From contig JABFRN010000001.1 in assembly GCA_013141175.1 (NCBI GenBank), positions 2,309,444 through 2,373,443 on the forward strand: a stretch of 64,000 nucleotides of DNA, given 5' to 3'. The stretch's first letter is position 1, and each line of letters begins with the position of its first letter. The position numbers and the translations under genes are program-made. The stretch comes from Lysobacter sp. Its GTDB lineage: Bacteria > Pseudomonadota > Gammaproteobacteria > Xanthomonadales > Xanthomonadaceae. Below the pieces are notes generated by a model. The model had not been told where the DNA came from. It worked only from the letters and a program-made list of their open reading frames with translations, and searched no databases. Below are positions 1 to 8,605 of the stretch, piece after piece.

Positions 1-896
1 GTGAGCAGATCGGCAGGCAGGTCGCGGAACACGGCGGCGAGCTTGGTCAGGAATTCCGACATCGCCGAGCTGCGTCGCCAGACCATCGCGACGCGGCGGC
101 TCGGTGCGGGGGCGCGGAACGCCAGCAGGCGGATATCCTGCGATGCGGCCACCGGGGGTTTCACCGCCAACACCGGCAACAGGGTGATGCCGACGTTCGC
201 CGCCACCATCTGTCGCAGGGTTTCCAGCGACGTCGCGCGGAACCCGGTCTTCTCGCCGGCACCAGCGAGGTGGCATACGTCCAGCGCCTGGTCGCGCAGG
301 CAGTGCCCGTCTTCGAGCAGCAGCAGGCTCTCGTGCGCCAGATCCTGCATGGTCAGCATCCTGTTCGCGGCCAGTGCATGGGTTTCCGGCACCGCCAACA
401 TGAACGGCTCCTCGAACAGCGGCTCGATGTGCAACTGCTCGTCGTGCAGCGGCAGCGCGAGCACGCCAGCGTCCAGCTTGCCTTCGCGCAGCTGGCGCAG
501 GATGACTTCGGTCTTTTCCTCGATCAGCAGCAGCTCCAGGTCGTGGAAGCGCTCGCGGACCCGCGGAACGACGTGCGGCAACAGATACGGTCCGAGGGTC
601 GGGAAGATGCCCAACCGCACCGCGCCGGCCTCCGGATTCTGGCTGCGGCGCGCGGCCTCCTTCATTTCCTCGACATCGGCCATGATCCGGCGCGCGCGTT
701 CGGCCGCGTCGCGTCCGGCGGGGGTCAGCATGATGTGGCGCGGCGCGCGCTCCACGAGCGAGACGCCCAGTTCCTCTTCGAGCTTCTTGATCTGCGTCGA
801 CAAGGTCGGCTGGCTGACGAAACAGGCGGATGCCGCGCGTCCGAAGTGTTTGTGGTCGGCAAGCGCCACCAGGTACTTGAGGTCGCGCAGGTTCAT
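1..896 (-). CDS. oxyR: OxyR, LysR-family peroxide-sensing regulator (3' end beyond window)
   Basis: LysR-type transcription factor that senses hydrogen peroxide through a disulfide and activates peroxide-defence genes in the cytoplasm. Translating the minus strand from the ATG at 894-896 gives an N-terminal winged-helix beginning MNLRDLKYLVALADHKHFGR, then a LysR effector domain. The redox pair is present in LLEDGHCLRDQALDVC, which aligns with the two redox cysteines of E. coli OxyR (199 and 208), followed by GFRATSLETLRQMVAA as in that protein. About 298 codons are visible; the family has about 300-318 residues, so only the last residues are missing. It lies downstream of ahpC and ahpF on the same strand, the arrangement known in Xanthomonas. 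Identification is firm. Confidence 0.95.
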   Translation of the reverse strand, partial: MNLRDLKYLVALADHKHFGRAASACFVSQPTLSTQIKKLEEELGVSLVERAPRHIMLTPAGRDAAERARRIMADVEEMKEAARRSQNPEAGAVRLGIFPTLGPYLLPHVVPRVRERFHDLELLLIEEKTEVILRQLREGKLDAGVLALPLHDEQLHIEPLFEEPFMLAVPETHALAANRMLTMQDLAHESLLLLEDGHCLRDQALDVCHLAGAGEKTGFRATSLETLRQMVAANVGITLLPVLAVKPPVAASQDIRLLAFRAPAPSRRVAMVWRRSSAMSEFLTKLAAVFRDLPADLL

Positions 897-1041
897 GATG
901 ATCCCTTCATGGCGTCTCGTTCCCTTGATCGGGTTGCATCGCATCGAATGCGAGGACCGGGGGCGGCAATGCATCTTGCGACATGATTGCCAAGAAAAAC
1001 TTTATAGACCTGAAGTGATACCGGCGATTGTCGTATTGGTA

Positions 1042-1072
1042 AGCCTGTCGTTTCTGACAGGCTCGTTTTTTT
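1042..1072 (+). terminator. Hairpin with T-run between ahpF and oxyR
   Basis: An 8-bp perfect stem (AGCCTGTC / GACAGGCT, loop of 6) is followed by CG and seven T on the plus strand. It looks like an intrinsic terminator for plus-strand transcription, although the flanking genes run on the minus strand. Read from ahpF towards oxyR the hairpin has no T-run, so read-through is likely there. Confidence 0.45.
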
Positions 1073-1129
1073 CGGTCGTGCCGCCGATGCCCGCGCGCAG
1101 TGCGATCCCTCCGCACGCGGGAGGACGGC

Positions 1130-2722
1130 TCAGGCCGCCTGTGCCGCCGGCATCGCCGCCGCCGGTGCGGAGCTGCGGATCAGGTGGTCGAACGCGCCGA
1201 GCGCCGCTTTCGAGCCTTCGCTCATCGCGATCACGATCTGTTTGTAGGGCACCGTGGTCGCATCGCCAGCGGCGAATATCCCGGGCAGCGAGGTCTGGCC
1301 GCGTTCGTCGATCACGATCTCGCCGCGCGGCGAAAGCGCCAGCGTGCCTTTCAGCCATTCGGTGTTGGGCAGCAGGCCGATCTGCACGAAGATGCCCTCC
1401 AGCGGCAGCGTGTGGATAGCCTGCGTCAATCGATCCTGATAGTTCAGGCCGATGACTTTCCGGCCGTCGCCCAGCACTTCGGTGGTCTGCGCCGAGACGA
1501 TCACCTCGACGTTCGGCAGGCTGCGAAGCTTGCGCTGCAGGACTTCGTCGGCGCGCAGCCTGGCGTCGAATTCGATCAGGGTGACATGGGCGACGATGCC
1601 GGCCAGGTCGATCGCCGCCTCCACGCCCGAGTTGCCGCCGCCGATCACCGCCACCCGCTTGCCCTTGAACAGCGGGCCGTCGCAGTGCGGGCAATAGGCC
1701 ACGCCTTTGTTCCGGTACTCCTGCTCACCGGGCACGCTCATCTGCCGCCAGCGCGCGCCGGTGGCGAGGATGACCGATTTCGATTTCAGCGAAGCGCCGC
1801 TGGCGAGCTTCACCTCGACCAGACCGTCCACGCCGGCCGGGATCAGCTGCTCCGCGCGCTGCAGGTTCATGATGTCCACGTCGTAGTCGCGCACGTGGCG
1901 CTCCATCGCGGCGGCCAGCTTCGGGCCTTCGGTTTCGGGCACGGATACGAAGTTCTCGATCGCCATCGTGTCCAGCACCTGCCCGCCGAAGCGCTCGACG
2001 GCGATGCCGGTGCGGATCCCCTTGCGCGCGGCGTAGATCGCCGCCGCCGCGCCGGCCGGGCCGCCACCGACGATCAGCACGTCGAATGCGTCCTTCGATG
2101 CGATCTTCGCCGCTTCGCGCGCACCGGCGCCGGTGTCGAGTTTCGCCAGGATCTCTTCGACGCCCATCCGGCCCGCAGCGAAGATTCCACCGTTGAGGAC
2201 GACCGTCGGAACCGACATCACCTGGCGCGCATCGACTTCGCTCTGGAACAGCGCGCCGTCGATGGCGACGTGGCGGATCTTCGGATTGAGCACGGCCATC
2301 AGGTTCAGGGCCTGCACCACGTCGGGACAGTTCTGGCAGCTGAGCGAGAAATAGGTTTCGAACAGGTAGTCGCCATCGAGGGCGCGGACCTGCTCGATGA
2401 CGTCCTGCGCCAGCTTCGACGGATGCCCGCCGACCTGCAGCAGCGCCAGTACCAGCGAGGTGAATTCGTGGCCCATCGGAATCCCGGCGAAGCGCAGCGA
2501 AATGGTTTCGCCGGGCGTGGACAGCGCGAACGAGGGCACGCGGTCGCCGGCCCCGCGCGCTTCGCGCAGCGTGACCAGATCAGACAGCTGGGTGAGTTCG
2601 ACCAGCAGCTCGCGCAGCTCCCGCGACTTCGCGCCGTCGTCGAGCGCGGCGGTGATCGCGACCGGGCGGGTCAGCTTCTGCAGATAGCTCTGGAGCTGGG
2701 TTTTCAGATCGGCATCGAGCAT
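1130..2722 (-). CDS. ahpF: Alkyl hydroperoxide reductase subunit F
   Basis: Flavoprotein disulfide reductase that passes electrons from NAD(P)H to AhpC in the cytoplasm. The ATG at 2720-2722 ([17 protein letters not shown]) gives 530 residues, the usual AhpF length. In order: an N-terminal thioredoxin-like double domain with the cysteine pair SCQNC, an FAD-binding motif [18 protein letters not shown], the redox-active CPHC pair in the pyridine nucleotide-disulfide reductase domain, an NAD-binding [15 protein letters not shown], and a C-terminal FAD motif with [10 protein letters not shown]. The frame stays open upstream into ahpC, but family alignment fixes the start at 2722. It follows ahpC by 221 bp on the same strand, and two tandem hairpins lie in that gap. 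Confidence 0.97.
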   Translation of the reverse strand: MLDADLKTQLQSYLQKLTRPVAITAALDDGAKSRELRELLVELTQLSDLVTLREARGAGDRVPSFALSTPGETISLRFAGIPMGHEFTSLVLALLQVGGHPSKLAQDVIEQVRALDGDYLFETYFSLSCQNCPDVVQALNLMAVLNPKIRHVAIDGALFQSEVDARQVMSVPTVVLNGGIFAAGRMGVEEILAKLDTGAGAREAAKIASKDAFDVLIVGGGPAGAAAAIYAARKGIRTGIAVERFGGQVLDTMAIENFVSVPETEGPKLAAAMERHVRDYDVDIMNLQRAEQLIPAGVDGLVEVKLASGASLKSKSVILATGARWRQMSVPGEQEYRNKGVAYCPHCDGPLFKGKRVAVIGGGNSGVEAAIDLAGIVAHVTLIEFDARLRADEVLQRKLRSLPNVEVIVSAQTTEVLGDGRKVIGLNYQDRLTQAIHTLPLEGIFVQIGLLPNTEWLKGTLALSPRGEIVIDERGQTSLPGIFAAGDATTVPYKQIVIAMSEGSKAALGAFDHLIRSSAPAAAMPAAQAA

Positions 2723-2883
2723 GGCCGGTTCCTTGCGCGTGAGTGGAGAGGAGAGGGAGCGGCTGCGTTTGCAGCAGCGGCCTGCGTCGGCGGACGTGGC
2801 GGGGGGAGGCCGGCACAGGAAAGGAGGCGTCCGGAGCGGTGCAAACCGCTGATGCAAACGAAGCGGGGAAGGTCGCCCGCCGA

Positions 2884-2928
2884 CCCTCCCCCGTTTCCGG
2901 GGGAGGGCGATTCGCGCGGAGCGCGAAT
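2884..2928. repeat. Two tandem perfect hairpins between ahpC and ahpF
   Basis: The first hairpin has 10-bp arms (CCCTCCCCCG / CGGGGGAGGG, loop TTTC, 2884-2907). The second has 8-bp arms (ATTCGCGC / GCGCGAAT, loop GGA, 2910-2928). They resemble a dispersed intergenic repeat unit and would form in the ahpC-ahpF mRNA. They could stabilise the ahpC message or reduce transcription into ahpF (inference). Confidence 0.7.
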
Positions 2929-2943
2929 GGGTGAGGCGGAAAT

Positions 2944-3507
2944 TCAGATCTTGCCGACCAGATCCAGCGACGGCTTCAACGTCTCGGCGCCTTCCTTCCA
3001 CTTCGCCGGGCAGACCTGGCCCGGGTGGCTGGCGACGAACTGCGCGGCCTTGAGCTTGCGCAGGGTTTCGGACACATCGCGGGCGATGGCGTTGTCGTGG
3101 ATTTCGAGGGTCTTGATCACGCCTTCCGGGTTGATGATGAAGGTGCCGCGCAGGGCCAGACCTTGTTCTTCGATGTGCACGTCGAAGGCGCGGGTCAACT
3201 GGTGGGTGGGATCGCCGACCAGCGGGAACCTGGCCTTGCCGACCGCCGGGGAGGTTTCGTGCCAGACCTTGTGCGAGAAGTGCGTATCGGTGGTGACGAT
3301 GTAGACCTCGGCGCCGGCCTTCTGGAATTCGGCGTAGTTGTCGGCGGCGTCCTCGACTTCGGTCGGGCAATTGAAGGTGAAGGCGGCCGGCATGAAGATC
3401 AGGACCGACCACTTGCCCTTGAGCGTCTCGTCGGTGACCTGGATGAATTCGCCCGCGTGGAATGCGGTGGCTTTGAAGGGTTTGACCTGGGTATTGATCA
3501 GCGACAT
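2944..3507 (-). CDS. ahpC: Alkyl hydroperoxide reductase subunit C (2-Cys peroxiredoxin)
   Basis: Peroxiredoxin that reduces hydrogen peroxide and organic hydroperoxides and is recycled by AhpF. The ATG at 3505-3507 ([20 protein letters not shown]) gives 187 residues, exactly the family length, and a clear AAAGGA ribosome site sits just upstream. The peroxidatic cysteine is Cys47 in [11 protein letters not shown], and the resolving cysteine lies in PGQVCPAKW near the C-terminus. It is the first gene of the ahpC-ahpF-oxyR series and follows an OxyR-type site about 105-120 bp upstream. OxyR control is therefore very likely. An upstream in-frame extension exists but lacks family support. Confidence 0.98.
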   Translation of the reverse strand: MSLINTQVKPFKATAFHAGEFIQVTDETLKGKWSVLIFMPAAFTFNCPTEVEDAADNYAEFQKAGAEVYIVTTDTHFSHKVWHETSPAVGKARFPLVGDPTHQLTRAFDVHIEEQGLALRGTFIINPEGVIKTLEIHDNAIARDVSETLRKLKAAQFVASHPGQVCPAKWKEGAETLKPSLDLVGKI

Positions 3508-3610
3508 GGAAAATCCTTTGGAGGGGGAATGAAAGGTGGGGTCGATCGCAACGAAGAGAAGCTTAGGCGACGTCATTCGATTGATCCAATCAATTAAAAT
3601 GATTATATCA

Positions 3611-3625
3611 ATAGATAATAACTAT
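3611..3625 (-). promoter_or_regulatory. OxyR-type half site upstream of ahpC
   Basis: ATAG-N7-CTAT (3611-3625) matches half of the known OxyR tetramer consensus (ATAG-N7-CTAT-N7-ATAG-N7-CTAT). The phased neighbours towards ahpC (TGAT at 3600-3603, ATCA at 3589-3592) are weak matches. It lies in an AT-rich stretch (3575-3632) unlike the GC-rich surroundings, 104-118 bp upstream of the ahpC start. This is the expected position and target. Confidence 0.65.
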
Positions 3626-3683
3626 CATAAGGCGTTGCCGGTGGATGCCGGCAGCGTGGAGTGCAGATCAGGGCTTGGCCAGG

Positions 3684-4553
3684 TCAGGGCTTGGCCGGCA
3701 GATTCATGAAAGCCCGGATGGCTGGCATCAGGGCGGGCTGTCGGCTGGGCGCGCGCATCGCCACCAGCGGCGCGAGGTGGCCGGCCCCCGGCAGCCAGAC
3801 CAGCGTCGTTTCCACGCCGGCACTGCGCAGTTTCACGGCCAGTTCCCGGCTGTCTTTCGCTTCCACCGTCATGTCAGCGGTGCCGTGCACCAGCAGGAAC
3901 GGCGGCTCGTCGCCGTCGACGAAGTTCACCGCTTGCGCTCGCGGCCACTGCGTCTCGGGGCCGAAGACGTCCTCGTAGCCCGTGATCTCGAAATCGTAGG
4001 GTCCGGAGAAGCCGATCACACCCGCCAGGTCGCGCGGCCGTAGGCCGTGCGGTGCGAGATAACATGCATCGGTACCGATCAGCGCGGCGATCTGCGCACC
4101 GGCGGAATGCCCGGCGACGAACAGCCGCCGTGGATCGCCGCCATGTTCGGCTGCATGCGCTCGGGCCCAGGCCACCGCGCGAGCGCCGTCTTCCACGAAG
4201 CCCGGAAAGGTCGTGCGCGGGAAGGTGCGGTAGTCGGCGACGATCGCCAGCACGCCCTGCTGTGCCAGCCGATGGCCGACGAAACGGTACTGCGATCGAT
4301 GGCCCTGCTTCCAGTTGCCGCCATAGAGGAAGACGACCACCGGCACGGGCCCCGTCGTCGTCCCGACCGGCCGATACACGTCCAGAGCCAATCCGTGCCG
4401 CGGGTCGTAGACGACGCTGGCGACCGGCGCGGAAGCGCCGAGATTGGCGATACCGAATCCAGCGCTCTGGCAGCCGGCGAGGAGACCTGCGAGCGCCAAC
4501 GCGGCGAATGGAAAGCAGCGGAGGTGTCGTGGATGGAGCGCTGGAGCTGGCAT
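3684..4553 (-). CDS. Alpha/beta-hydrolase lipoprotein, BD-FAE / carboxylesterase type
   Basis: Predicted exported esterase or deacylase. The chosen ATG (4551-4553, [10 protein letters not shown]) gives 289 residues that begin with a lipoprotein signal ending in the lipobox LLAGC at about residue 28, so the enzyme should be membrane-anchored in the periplasm. The fold is shown by the oxyanion stretch [10 protein letters not shown], the nucleophile elbow VAGHSAGAQ (catalytic Ser), the acid in [10 protein letters not shown] and the histidine in PGAGHLAPL. This order is typical of BD-FAE (feruloyl-esterase-like) and arylformamidase-like hydrolases; the substrate cannot be told. It is divergent from prmC with 82 bp between the starts. 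An in-frame start further upstream (near 4608) would spoil the signal peptide. Confidence 0.82.
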   Translation of the reverse strand: MPAPALHPRHLRCFPFAALALAGLLAGCQSAGFGIANLGASAPVASVVYDPRHGLALDVYRPVGTTTGPVPVVVFLYGGNWKQGHRSQYRFVGHRLAQQGVLAIVADYRTFPRTTFPGFVEDGARAVAWARAHAAEHGGDPRRLFVAGHSAGAQIAALIGTDACYLAPHGLRPRDLAGVIGFSGPYDFEITGYEDVFGPETQWPRAQAVNFVDGDEPPFLLVHGTADMTVEAKDSRELAVKLRSAGVETTLVWLPGAGHLAPLVAMRAPSRQPALMPAIRAFMNLPAKP

Positions 4554-4635
4554 GGGTGTCCTGAACTGCGGGCGGGCTGCGGGCGGGAGTGCTGGAAGCG
4601 CGGGCATGGTCCTGCCAACGGCTACGATATCGACA

Positions 4636-5517
4636 ATGGATACGACCCCCCGCCCCCGGCTGGATGCAGTACTGCGTGAAGCCCGTGAGCGCATCGACGA
4701 CGTCGACGCCCGGGTGCTGCTGGCGCATGCGCTCGGGCGCTCACCGGCATGGCTGTTCGCGCACGGCGACGACGTCATCGATCCGGATGCGCTGCATCGC
4801 TTCGACACCCTGAGCGCGCGCCGCGCGCAGGGCGAGCCGGTGGCCTATCTGACCGGTCGCCGGGCGTTCTGGTCGTTCGACCTGATGGTCTCGGTGGACA
4901 CGTTGATCCCGCGTCCCGAAACCGAACGGCTGGTGGAGCTTGCGCTGGAGCGTCTGCACGCCGGGTCGGAATCGCGCGTCGCCGATCTCGGTACCGGCAG
5001 CGGCGCGATCGCGCTAGCGCTGGCGCACGAACGTCCGCAGGCGAGGGTCGTTGCGGTGGACGTGAGCGCGGGCGCGCTCGAGGTCGCTGGCGCCAACGCG
5101 CGCGAGTTGGGCCTGCGGAACGTCGAATTCCGCCAGGGCGACTGGCTGCAGCCGCTGGCCTGCGAGCGCTTCGACCTGATCGTCAGCAACCCGCCCTACA
5201 TCGCCGATGCCGATCCGCATCTGGATGCGCTGCGTTACGAACCCGGGCCCGCGCTGTCGTCGGGTGCCGATGGCCTCGACGCAATCCGCATCATTGCCGC
5301 CGCCGCCCCTGTTCACCTGTGCAGCGGCGGCTGGCTGTTGCTGGAACATGGTTGGGATCAGGGCGACGCCGTGCGCGCGCTGCTGCAGGCCGCCGGCTTC
5401 GACAGCGTCGAAACCTGCCGCGATCTGGAAAACCGCGACCGAGTGACGCTTGGCAGACGCACGGACCGAGGCGAGGGTGGCACACTCTCCCGATCTGGTC
5501 CTGACCAGCCGTCCTGA
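4636..5517 (+). CDS. prmC: Peptide chain release factor N5-glutamine methyltransferase PrmC (HemK)
   Basis: SAM-dependent methyltransferase that modifies the GGQ glutamine of release factors RF1 and RF2 in the cytoplasm. The ATG at 4636 ([20 protein letters not shown]) gives 293 residues. An N-terminal helical release-factor-binding domain includes [14 protein letters not shown], then [11 protein letters not shown], the SAM motif [14 protein letters not shown], and the catalytic SNPPYIAD (Asn at residue 185). A longer frame opens upstream, but MDTT is the best start by family alignment. The last 20 or so residues beyond the usual PrmC end are low-complexity. The next gene starts 25 bp downstream on the same strand. 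Confidence 0.93.
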   Translation: MDTTPRPRLDAVLREARERIDDVDARVLLAHALGRSPAWLFAHGDDVIDPDALHRFDTLSARRAQGEPVAYLTGRRAFWSFDLMVSVDTLIPRPETERLVELALERLHAGSESRVADLGTGSGAIALALAHERPQARVVAVDVSAGALEVAGANARELGLRNVEFRQGDWLQPLACERFDLIVSNPPYIADADPHLDALRYEPGPALSSGADGLDAIRIIAAAAPVHLCSGGWLLLEHGWDQGDAVRALLQAAGFDSVETCRDLENRDRVTLGRRTDRGEGGTLSRSGPDQPS

Positions 5518-5542
5518 CCACCCGCATTCTCCCGGACCCACC

Positions 5543-5881
5543 ATGGCCGTCAGCCACCCCGACATCCTGCAGCATGCCTTTCTCGATGAGATGTATCGGG
5601 ACAGCTACTTTCCGGATGCGCTGGTCGACAGGGGCAAGGACATCCTGCTGCGCCTGTGCGACAGCATCGAGTTGGAAAAGCCGCGCGACCTCGAAGCCCT
5701 GTATGCGCTCGCCCATGCCTCCACCGATGAATTCAACGCACTTGCCGAAGCGTTCTACGAACACGACAGCGAAATCGAGACGGCGGCGCGAGAATGCATC
5801 GCCGGGGATTTCGCTTTCATTGCAAGCACCTACGGTTTCGATGCCGATACCGAGGAAATGATCGCGACCCGCGACTGGTAA
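5543..5881 (+). CDS. DUF5713 family protein
   Basis: Small acidic cytoplasmic protein of 112 residues from the ATG at 5543 (MAVSHPDILQHAFLDEMYRD). The pattern DEMYRDSYFPDALVDRGKDI followed by an all-helical region rich in Asp and Glu recalls the uncharacterised DUF5713 family; the assignment is from memory of that pattern. There is no signal peptide or membrane segment. It is tightly packed between prmC (25 bp) and the prolyl iminopeptidase gene (67 bp), so the three may be co-transcribed. A start at 5450 would overlap prmC by 68 bp and encode an unconserved-looking stretch, so it was not chosen. The function is not known. Confidence 0.75.
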   Translation: MAVSHPDILQHAFLDEMYRDSYFPDALVDRGKDILLRLCDSIELEKPRDLEALYALAHASTDEFNALAEAFYEHDSEIETAARECIAGDFAFIASTYGFDADTEEMIATRDW

Positions 5882-5948
5882 GCCCACGAGACCGGCGCGG
5901 AATGCCTCCGTCGCCGCACGCCACGCAACGCAGAGACACGACACCGCC

Positions 5949-6893
5949 ATGCGCACGTTCTATCCCGAACTCGATACCTTCGATACCGGTACGCTGAAAG
6001 TCGACGACCGCCACACGCTGTACTACGAACAGTGCGGCAATCCCAACGGCAAACCGGTGGTGATGCTGCACGGCGGCCCCGGTGCGGGCTGCAGCACGAA
6101 GATGCGGCGCTTCCACGACCCGTCGAAGTACCGCATCATCCTGTTCGACCAGCGCGGCAGCGGGCGCTCCACGCCGCACGCGGATCTGGTCGACAACACT
6201 ACATGGACGCTGGTCGCCGACATCGAAAAACTGCGCGGGCACCTGGACATCGCGCGCTGGCAGGTCTTCGGCGGTTCCTGGGGCTCCACGCTTGCGCTGG
6301 CGTATGCCGAAACGCATCCCGGCAAGGTCACCGAACTGGTGCTGCGCGGCATCTTCATGCTGCGCCGCTGGGAACTGGAATGGTTCTATCAGGAAGGCGC
6401 CTCGCGGCTGTTTCCCGATGCATGGGACCACTACATCGCCGCGATTCCGCCGGTCGAGCGCCACGATCTGATCTCCGCCTACCACCGTCGCCTCACCAGC
6501 GATGACAAGACCACCCGCCTCGCCGCCGCGCGTGCGTGGAGCGTCTGGGAAGGCGCGACCAGCTTCCTGCATATCGACGAGGATTTCGTCGCCGGCCACG
6601 AAGACGCCGCGTTCGCGCTCGCGTTCGCGCGCATCGAGAACCACTATTTCGTCAACGGCGGATTCTTCGAAGTGGAAGACCAGTTGCTGCGCGACGCCCA
6701 CAAGATCGCCGATATTCCCGGCGTGATCGTCCACGGCCGCTACGACGTGGTCTGCCCGATCCAGAACGCCTGGGACCTGCACAAGGCCTGGCCGAAGGCG
6801 CAGCTGCATATCTCGCCTGCATCAGGGCATTCGGCCTACGAGCCGGAGAATGTGGATGCACTGGTGCGGGCGACGGACAGGTTCGCGTCGTAA
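5949..6893 (+). CDS. pip: Prolyl iminopeptidase (alpha/beta hydrolase, S33 family)
   Basis: Cytoplasmic peptidase that releases N-terminal proline from peptides. The protein has 314 residues, the normal size for bacterial monomeric proline iminopeptidases. Family marks in order: LYYEQCGNPNGKPVVMLHGG with the oxyanion HGGPGAG, FDQRGSGRSTPHA, the nucleophile elbow GGSWGST with Ser110, LRGIFMLRRWELEWFYQEGA (the cap signature), the acid in VHGRYDVVCP and the histidine in SGHSAYEP near the end. The ATG at 5949 follows the DUF5713 gene closely. A hairpin-type repeat lies downstream, and the next gene is convergent. Confidence 0.95.
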   Translation: MRTFYPELDTFDTGTLKVDDRHTLYYEQCGNPNGKPVVMLHGGPGAGCSTKMRRFHDPSKYRIILFDQRGSGRSTPHADLVDNTTWTLVADIEKLRGHLDIARWQVFGGSWGSTLALAYAETHPGKVTELVLRGIFMLRRWELEWFYQEGASRLFPDAWDHYIAAIPPVERHDLISAYHRRLTSDDKTTRLAAARAWSVWEGATSFLHIDEDFVAGHEDAAFALAFARIENHYFVNGGFFEVEDQLLRDAHKIADIPGVIVHGRYDVVCPIQNAWDLHKAWPKAQLHISPASGHSAYEPENVDALVRATDRFAS

Positions 6894-6910
6894 CACTTGA
6901 TCCCGATATC

Positions 6911-7050
6911 GTAGGGCAGGGTGAGCGCAGCGATGCCCACCATTTCGCATGTCAGGTCTGACGGGCATCGGACAGAACTACGAAACATCGCAGATGCATT
7001 GGTGAGTATTCGGGGCTGGGTGTGCATCGCTGCGCCCACCCCACCCTGCC
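6911..7050. repeat. Inverted pair of intergenic hairpin repeats
   Basis: At 6911-6942 the plus strand reads AGGGTGAGCGCAGCGATGCC followed by CACC. At 7013-7050 a related unit lies in the opposite orientation (minus strand GGTGGGCGCAGCGATGCACA). Both belong to a hairpin family in this window whose loop holds GCGCAGCG, GCGTAGCG or GCGAAGCG. The 70 bp between them holds no gene. Confidence 0.6.
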
Positions 7051-7092
7051 TGCTGTCTGATGATGGCGTGGCCTGTACGAAAGCTTCCCCAA

Positions 7093-7707
7093 TCAGTACG
7101 CGCCGAGCCACGCGCGCGCCATGCTGCTGCCGGTGTCGCTGCCGAGAAACATCAATACGACGACATTGATGGCGACCGTTCCCCAGAACGTGCCTTGGAA
7201 TTCGCGTTTGCGCGATTTGTGCCGGAACATCCGCTGCGCCAGAAGTGCGCCCGGCCAGCCGCAGAACAGACCGAGGGCATGCAGTGTCGCTTCCGGCGTG
7301 CGCTGCTTGCCTGCCGTCGCCGCCGATTTGTCCCGGCCGTAGGCGACGAAGGCGACGCCGCTCATCGCGGCGTAGGCCAGGAGTACGTTCATCGACAACT
7401 GATGGGTGAGCACGGTCCCGGTCATCGTCGCTACGAACAGCAGCGCAAATGCCGGCCCGAACCAGCCGGGGGTCGCGCGATCGTCCACGGGCGCCGTCTC
7501 GCCGACGAAACGGATCGCATGGGCCTGCAGTCGGCCGCGCGTGTCGCGGGTGACGGCGTAGGTGATGAGGTCGCCGTCGAGGGGGCGACGCGATGCTCTC
7601 GCGAACGCCTTGATATGGACGAAGGCGCGATCGCCGCCGCCGTTCGGCGCCACGAAGCCGAAACCCTTGTCGTCGTTCCAGTCGCTGATTCGTCCCTGGT
7701 AGCGCAT
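7093..7707 (-). CDS. Cold-shock domain plus DUF1294 membrane protein
   Basis: Protein of 204 residues in two parts. Residues 1-67 are a cold-shock (OB-fold) domain with the nucleic-acid-binding signature WNDDKGFGFVAPNGGGDRAFVH. The rest carries three to four membrane segments and the DUF1294 hallmark: GRDKSAATAGKQRTPEATLH, then GWPGALLAQRMFRHKSRK. This CSD-DUF1294 fusion is widespread in proteobacteria but has no agreed function; the soluble domain should face the cytoplasm and may bind RNA. The start ATG at 7705-7707 begins MRYQGRISDW, the usual start of the family. It is convergent with pip and shares its strand with the next gene upstream. Confidence 0.88.
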   Translation of the reverse strand: MRYQGRISDWNDDKGFGFVAPNGGGDRAFVHIKAFARASRRPLDGDLITYAVTRDTRGRLQAHAIRFVGETAPVDDRATPGWFGPAFALLFVATMTGTVLTHQLSMNVLLAYAAMSGVAFVAYGRDKSAATAGKQRTPEATLHALGLFCGWPGALLAQRMFRHKSRKREFQGTFWGTVAINVVVLMFLGSDTGSSMARAWLGAY

Positions 7708-7736
7708 GCGATGTGATGGTGTGGAGTGGAACGATT

Positions 7737-8390
7737 CTAGCGCGCGCTCTCGTCTTCGTATCCTGCAAGATCTTCCTGTACCAGCAGCGCCTGCAACTGC
7801 GCCGCCGACGCGCGCCGCATCGGCTTCTCGTCGATGTTCGACAACGGCGCCTGACGCAGTGCGTCGTGCGGCAGCACGGTGATGTCGAAACTCAGCTCTT
7901 CGGCGGATAAGAGCCAGACCGGGCAGTCGAGCGCGCGTTCGCGGTCGAGGCGCATGCGGCGGCTGCGGGTCTCGGCGGGGATGCGGTGGTCTTCGAGGAA
8001 GCGCGGCACGGCTTCGGCATCGTCGGTATAGAGCTGCAGTTGCACCGGGGCGTTGGCGTCGGCGGTGCCGTCGAGCACCGGGCCGACGAGACGGGCATCG
8101 AACGGCGCGAAGAATTCAAGCGCGCGCAGCGCGGCATCGCGACGCTGACGCAGTGCGTTGACCTGCGCGTCGCCCTGGAACAGGCGCTGGTATTCGCGCA
8201 GTGCGTCCTCGATCTCGCGGTTGCGCGGCAGCGAAGCATCGTCGTGGATGCCCAGGCGCTGCGCGGCCTTGAGTTTCGCCTGATGGAAATCGCGGATGCC
8301 GCTTTCGGCGATGAGCCGGGCGGCTTCGTGGGCGAGGCGCGCGCGTCGCTCGCGGGTCTTGGTTTCGGCGTGTTGGCGGGCGTGGTGCAT
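7737..8390 (-). CDS. Conserved hypothetical protein next to mrcA
   Basis: Soluble protein of 217 residues from the ATG at 8388-8390 (MHHARQHAETKTRERRARLA). The N-terminal third is charged and helical with HEAARLIAESGIRDFHQAKL and AAQRLGIH, a pattern I have seen in proteobacterial hypothetical proteins. The central part carries LEFFAPFDARLVGPVLDGTA, which resembles the beta-rich start of a nucleotidyltransferase-like fold but without a clear catalytic GSxxR motif. There is no signal peptide. The frame is open upstream but the family-like sequence starts here. It is separated from mrcA, on the same strand, by 215 bp holding an inverted repeat pair. The function is unknown. Confidence 0.8.
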   Translation of the reverse strand: MHHARQHAETKTRERRARLAHEAARLIAESGIRDFHQAKLKAAQRLGIHDDASLPRNREIEDALREYQRLFQGDAQVNALRQRRDAALRALEFFAPFDARLVGPVLDGTADANAPVQLQLYTDDAEAVPRFLEDHRIPAETRSRRMRLDRERALDCPVWLLSAEELSFDITVLPHDALRQAPLSNIDEKPMRRASAAQLQALLVQEDLAGYEDESAR

Positions 8391-8460
8391 GGTCAGCGTC
8401 CCGGCGGGGCCTGGGGCGACTGTAACCGACGCGCCGGGATTGGGGAATCGGGATGGGGTA

Positions 8461-8577
8461 GGTCGGGCCCTGGCCCGACATTGAGGTGTTTCCGGTTGCA
8501 TTGCGCAATGATCGAAACGGTCTCGAGCATTGAACATCGCAATCGGACCGGTTACGACGTCGGGCCAAGGCCCGACC
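8461..8577. repeat. REP-like doublet downstream of mrcA
   Basis: Two 19-bp units face each other: GGTCGGGCCCTGGCCCGAC (8461-8479) and GTCGGGCCAAGGCCCGACC (8559-8577). Each is itself palindromic, they are reverse complements at 18 of 19 positions, and 79 bp separate them. This is the layout of REP doublets. It lies just past the mrcA stop and may end or stabilise that transcript. Confidence 0.65.
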
Positions 8578-8605
8578 TGCGCAATTCCGGCGGAAAAGCC
8601 CGGGG

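Noticed and set aside
907-1116. A small minus-strand frame between ahpF and oxyR as a leader peptide
   Set aside because: Arg/His-rich start, no ribosome site, and overlaps the hairpin; the region reads better as an intergenic regulatory stretch.
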